NCBI RefSeq assembly: GCF_900113375.1 | Contig: NZ_FOPC01000013.1 | Span: forward strand, 51,651 to 115,650 | Reading direction: 5' to 3' | DNA from: Algoriphagus hitonicola | Lineage (GTDB): Bacteria > Bacteroidota > Bacteroidia > Cytophagales > Cyclobacteriaceae | Length of the DNA stretch: 64,000 nucleotides | Shown here: in pieces, positions 62,431 to 64,000 of the stretch | Layout: each line of letters opens with the position of its first letter | How positions within the stretch are numbered: position 1 is the stretch's first letter | Made by a program: the position numbers and the translations under genes | Notes under the pieces: generated by a model | Told to the model about the DNA's origin: nothing | The model's database searches: none | Seen by the model: the letters and a program-made list of their open reading frames with translations, nothing else

Positions 62431-63033
62431 ATGAAACTCTATTTGCCGTTCTTATTTATTCTCTTTTTCCAGTGCAATTCGAAAGTCTCCAATAAATCTG
62501 AAATTGTATTGGATGAGCAAATTACCGATTATCATTCGCTTACTGAGCTCCAGGAGGTACTATCTCAGACAATCCCTTTCACAAGAGAAGAGCTTAATTA
62601 CTTTTTTCCTTTGCAAGTGTGTGATTTTTTGAGATTTCAAATTATAGGTGGTTTAAATGAAAGAATAGGAGTAAGTTCGGTTGAGGCTGATTTCATTCAC
62701 AAATATGATTCTTCAAAGCATATCTATGTGGAGGTTTTAGACGGGGCTGGGGTCAACGGCTCTATTTTTTTGCTAAGTAGTATGGAGCGTCTGAAAGAAA
62801 ATTTTGAGGAAATCAATTCTAACGAGCGAATACGGGTGTTTTATCATGAAGGGTACCGTGGGTTTTTGAAGGAAAAGTTTCAAGACTCAATTTTGGAGTT
62901 TGAATTAATTTATGAGAATAGATTTCGAGTTAAATTTCATTCAGGTAAAATGAAAAAAAAGGAATTGGTAGACTTCATTCATGAATATCCATTAGGTTTT
63001 TTAGCAGATTCATTAGTCAAGAGAATAGAATAA
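62431..63033 (+). CDS. Lipoprotein of the local DGAG family, member 4
   Basis: 200 residues from ATG 62431 with signal peptide MKLYLPFLFILFFQC (lipobox FFQC); a GTG two codons upstream is an alternative start. The domain reads PFTREELNYFFPLQVCDFL, VEVLDGAGVNGSIFLLSSME, and KKKELVDFIHEYPLGF. It is most like member 3 at 46706, although it stands 16 kb away beyond the second operon and the HTCS gene, behind promoter copy B. Base composition is more AT-rich than members 1-3. Function unknown. Confidence 0.8.
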   Translation: MKLYLPFLFILFFQCNSKVSNKSEIVLDEQITDYHSLTELQEVLSQTIPFTREELNYFFPLQVCDFLRFQIIGGLNERIGVSSVEADFIHKYDSSKHIYVEVLDGAGVNGSIFLLSSMERLKENFEEINSNERIRVFYHEGYRGFLKEKFQDSILEFELIYENRFRVKFHSGKMKKKELVDFIHEYPLGFLADSLVKRIE

Positions 63034-63203
63034 GATCAATGCTTGATCCAATCTGATTTTTTGAATAAGGATATAATTACAATTTCGTATATGTTAAAGG
63101 TTTTTAAACCTCAAGCATTTTTTGAAGACTTTTTAAGGTTTAAATTCGAGCTTTCATTTTTTACAGAATTTACTGAAGATCAAAGATTTTTGAAGATAAA
63201 AAT

Positions 63204-63272
63204 TAATGTTACTGAAATGCTATCATTTGATACAGGTGTGATATTCTTTGTAGGTTAGGATTTGGATTTTTG
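63204..63272 (+). promoter_or_regulatory. Shared direct-repeat promoter, copy D
   Basis: TAATGTTAC (63204-63212), 15 bases, TGATACA (63228-63234), seven bases, TATTC (63242-63246), 18 bases, and GATTTTTG (63265-63272) as -7 box, a single mismatch from TAnnTTTG. Half-site spacing is 21 bases. It precedes the fibronectin-type protein gene at 63321. Confidence 0.72.
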
Positions 63273-63320
63273 GGGATGGATCAGGACTGTCCTGAACTTT
63301 TGGAATTAAGCTAAATTACT

Positions 63321-64000
63321 ATGAAATCAATTTTACAATCCATTTTAGGTAAAAAAGTAACCCTAATCTCTTCATTGGTTGATTTTGGAAATTGCTTTTT
63401 AAAAGGGCGAAATTCATTTTTGATAATTCTACTTTTATTACTTCACACCTCTGTTTTTGCCCAAGCACCTTCTGAACCATCAACCAACCTCTCTATCTCC
63501 AATATTGATGGAAACCGATTTTATGTAAGTTTTACTAAGCAGACAGGTAGTGGAGATAAAAGAATTATTGTTGCCAGTACAAGTCCTGTAACTGCAGAAC
63601 CGATTAACGGGGCTGACTATTTAGCCGGTAGTTTCGGATTAGGAAATGAAATAGCTCCTGGGCAATTTGTAGTTTATAATGGGACTGCGTCGGGCACTTG
63701 GATCAACGGCTTGAATCATTCGACAACCTATCATTTTAGGATATATGAATACAATGGTACAAGTTTTAGTACTGAATATTTAATTACAGAGTTTTTAGAG
63801 GGAAGTGCCACTACATTAACGGCTCCGACAAATCAAGCCAGTTCCCTTACTTTTAGTAATGTGACCGGTAATTCAATGACGGTTGGCTGGGCCAGAGGAA
63901 ATGGTGCCGGAGTTATCCTAATCGCAAGAGCAGATAACCCAGTGGAAGCAGAACCACAGGATTTAACAAACTACAATCCATGGAATGGTGCTTTTGGAAG
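63321..64000 (+). CDS. Large secreted protein with fibronectin type III-like repeats, cut by window edge
   Basis: The frame is open from ATG 63321 to the last base (226 codons) and continues beyond. A signal peptide with an extended N-region (MKSILQSILGKKVTLISSLV, then FLIILLLLLHTSVFAQ) is followed by at least two repeats of about 95 residues with Fn3-like phrases: NLSISNIDGNRFYVSFTKQ, INGLNHSTTYHFRIYEYNG, then SLTFSNVTGNSMTVGWARGN. Such proteins in Bacteroidota are surface or secreted adhesins or enzyme carriers, often with a C-terminal sorting domain; that end is not visible. It lies behind promoter copy D. Confidence 0.85.
   Translation, partial: MKSILQSILGKKVTLISSLVDFGNCFLKGRNSFLIILLLLLHTSVFAQAPSEPSTNLSISNIDGNRFYVSFTKQTGSGDKRIIVASTSPVTAEPINGADYLAGSFGLGNEIAPGQFVVYNGTASGTWINGLNHSTTYHFRIYEYNGTSFSTEYLITEFLEGSATTLTAPTNQASSLTFSNVTGNSMTVGWARGNGAGVILIARADNPVEAEPQDLTNYNPWNGAFG

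Noticed and set aside
63043..63258. 71-codon open frame after the fourth lipoprotein gene
   Set aside because: It starts with TTG, has no recognisable signal or domain, and runs through promoter copy D; AT-rich noncoding sequence explains it.
1..64000. tRNA or rRNA genes, CRISPR arrays, insertion sequences, prophage genes and SusCD polysaccharide loci
   Set aside because: I looked for them by eye and saw no matching genes, repeats or terminal inverted repeats; short RNA genes could still be missed without covariance searches.

Overview
The window is a 64 kb chromosomal segment of a Bacteroidota bacterium, most likely from the order Cytophagales near Algoriphagus/Cyclobacteriaceae; the genus is inference. 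The evidence is TAnnTTTG-type -7 promoter boxes with TTG/TTTG about 19 bases upstream, very few Shine-Dalgarno sequences, hybrid two-component systems with periplasmic beta-propellers, DUF4369-thioredoxin and DUF2490 proteins, and many lipoproteins with a short signal peptide. No tRNA, rRNA, insertion sequence, phage gene or CRISPR array was seen. The two end genes, fmt on the left and a fibronectin-type secreted protein on the right, are cut by the window edges.

Region 1 (1-31.5 kb) is mostly housekeeping. It runs fmt, namZ (peptidoglycan recycling), an FtsX-like permease, a polyprenol-phosphate mannosyltransferase-like enzyme, an ATP-grasp ligase and a TPR lipoprotein. The histidine operon hisG-hisD-hisC-hisB (minus strand) follows, with a His-rich leader peptide behind a canonical promoter and a strong terminator after hisB. 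Next come an SGNH hydrolase, a SUI1/YciH factor, a universal stress protein, menA, a glutathione peroxidase, argS, arginase and a divergent arginine decarboxylase. After an unknown two-gene operon there are dgkA, a D-threonine aldolase-like enzyme, an MCE (mlaEFD) lipid transporter, alaS, gatB and a TlpA-like lipoprotein.

Region 2 (31.5-37.4 kb) holds proC, a small operon of two related membrane proteins with an Xre regulator, and three polysaccharide genes (GT4 glycosyltransferase, UDP-sugar epimerase, rfbB).

Region 3 (37.4-64 kb) is the accessory part. Two paralogous hybrid two-component regulators (minus strand) flank a LytTR response regulator with two tandem 7TM/LytS-like kinases and about 13 genes for lipoproteins or exported proteins. 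These exported proteins include four members of one unrecognised lipoprotein family, a Tat-type vWA lipoprotein of 1011 residues, and two class-C beta-lactamase-fold hydrolases with different repeat domains. The most unusual signal is a promoter architecture that occurs four times at constant spacing: two GTTAC/GATAC half-sites exactly 21 bases apart, a TATCC-like block and a -7-like box. It stands in front of the two exported-protein operons, a solitary lipoprotein gene and the fibronectin-type gene. I infer that the region is one regulon, an envelope-sensing and secreted-protein system controlled by one of the adjacent regulators. I do not recognise it as a described system.
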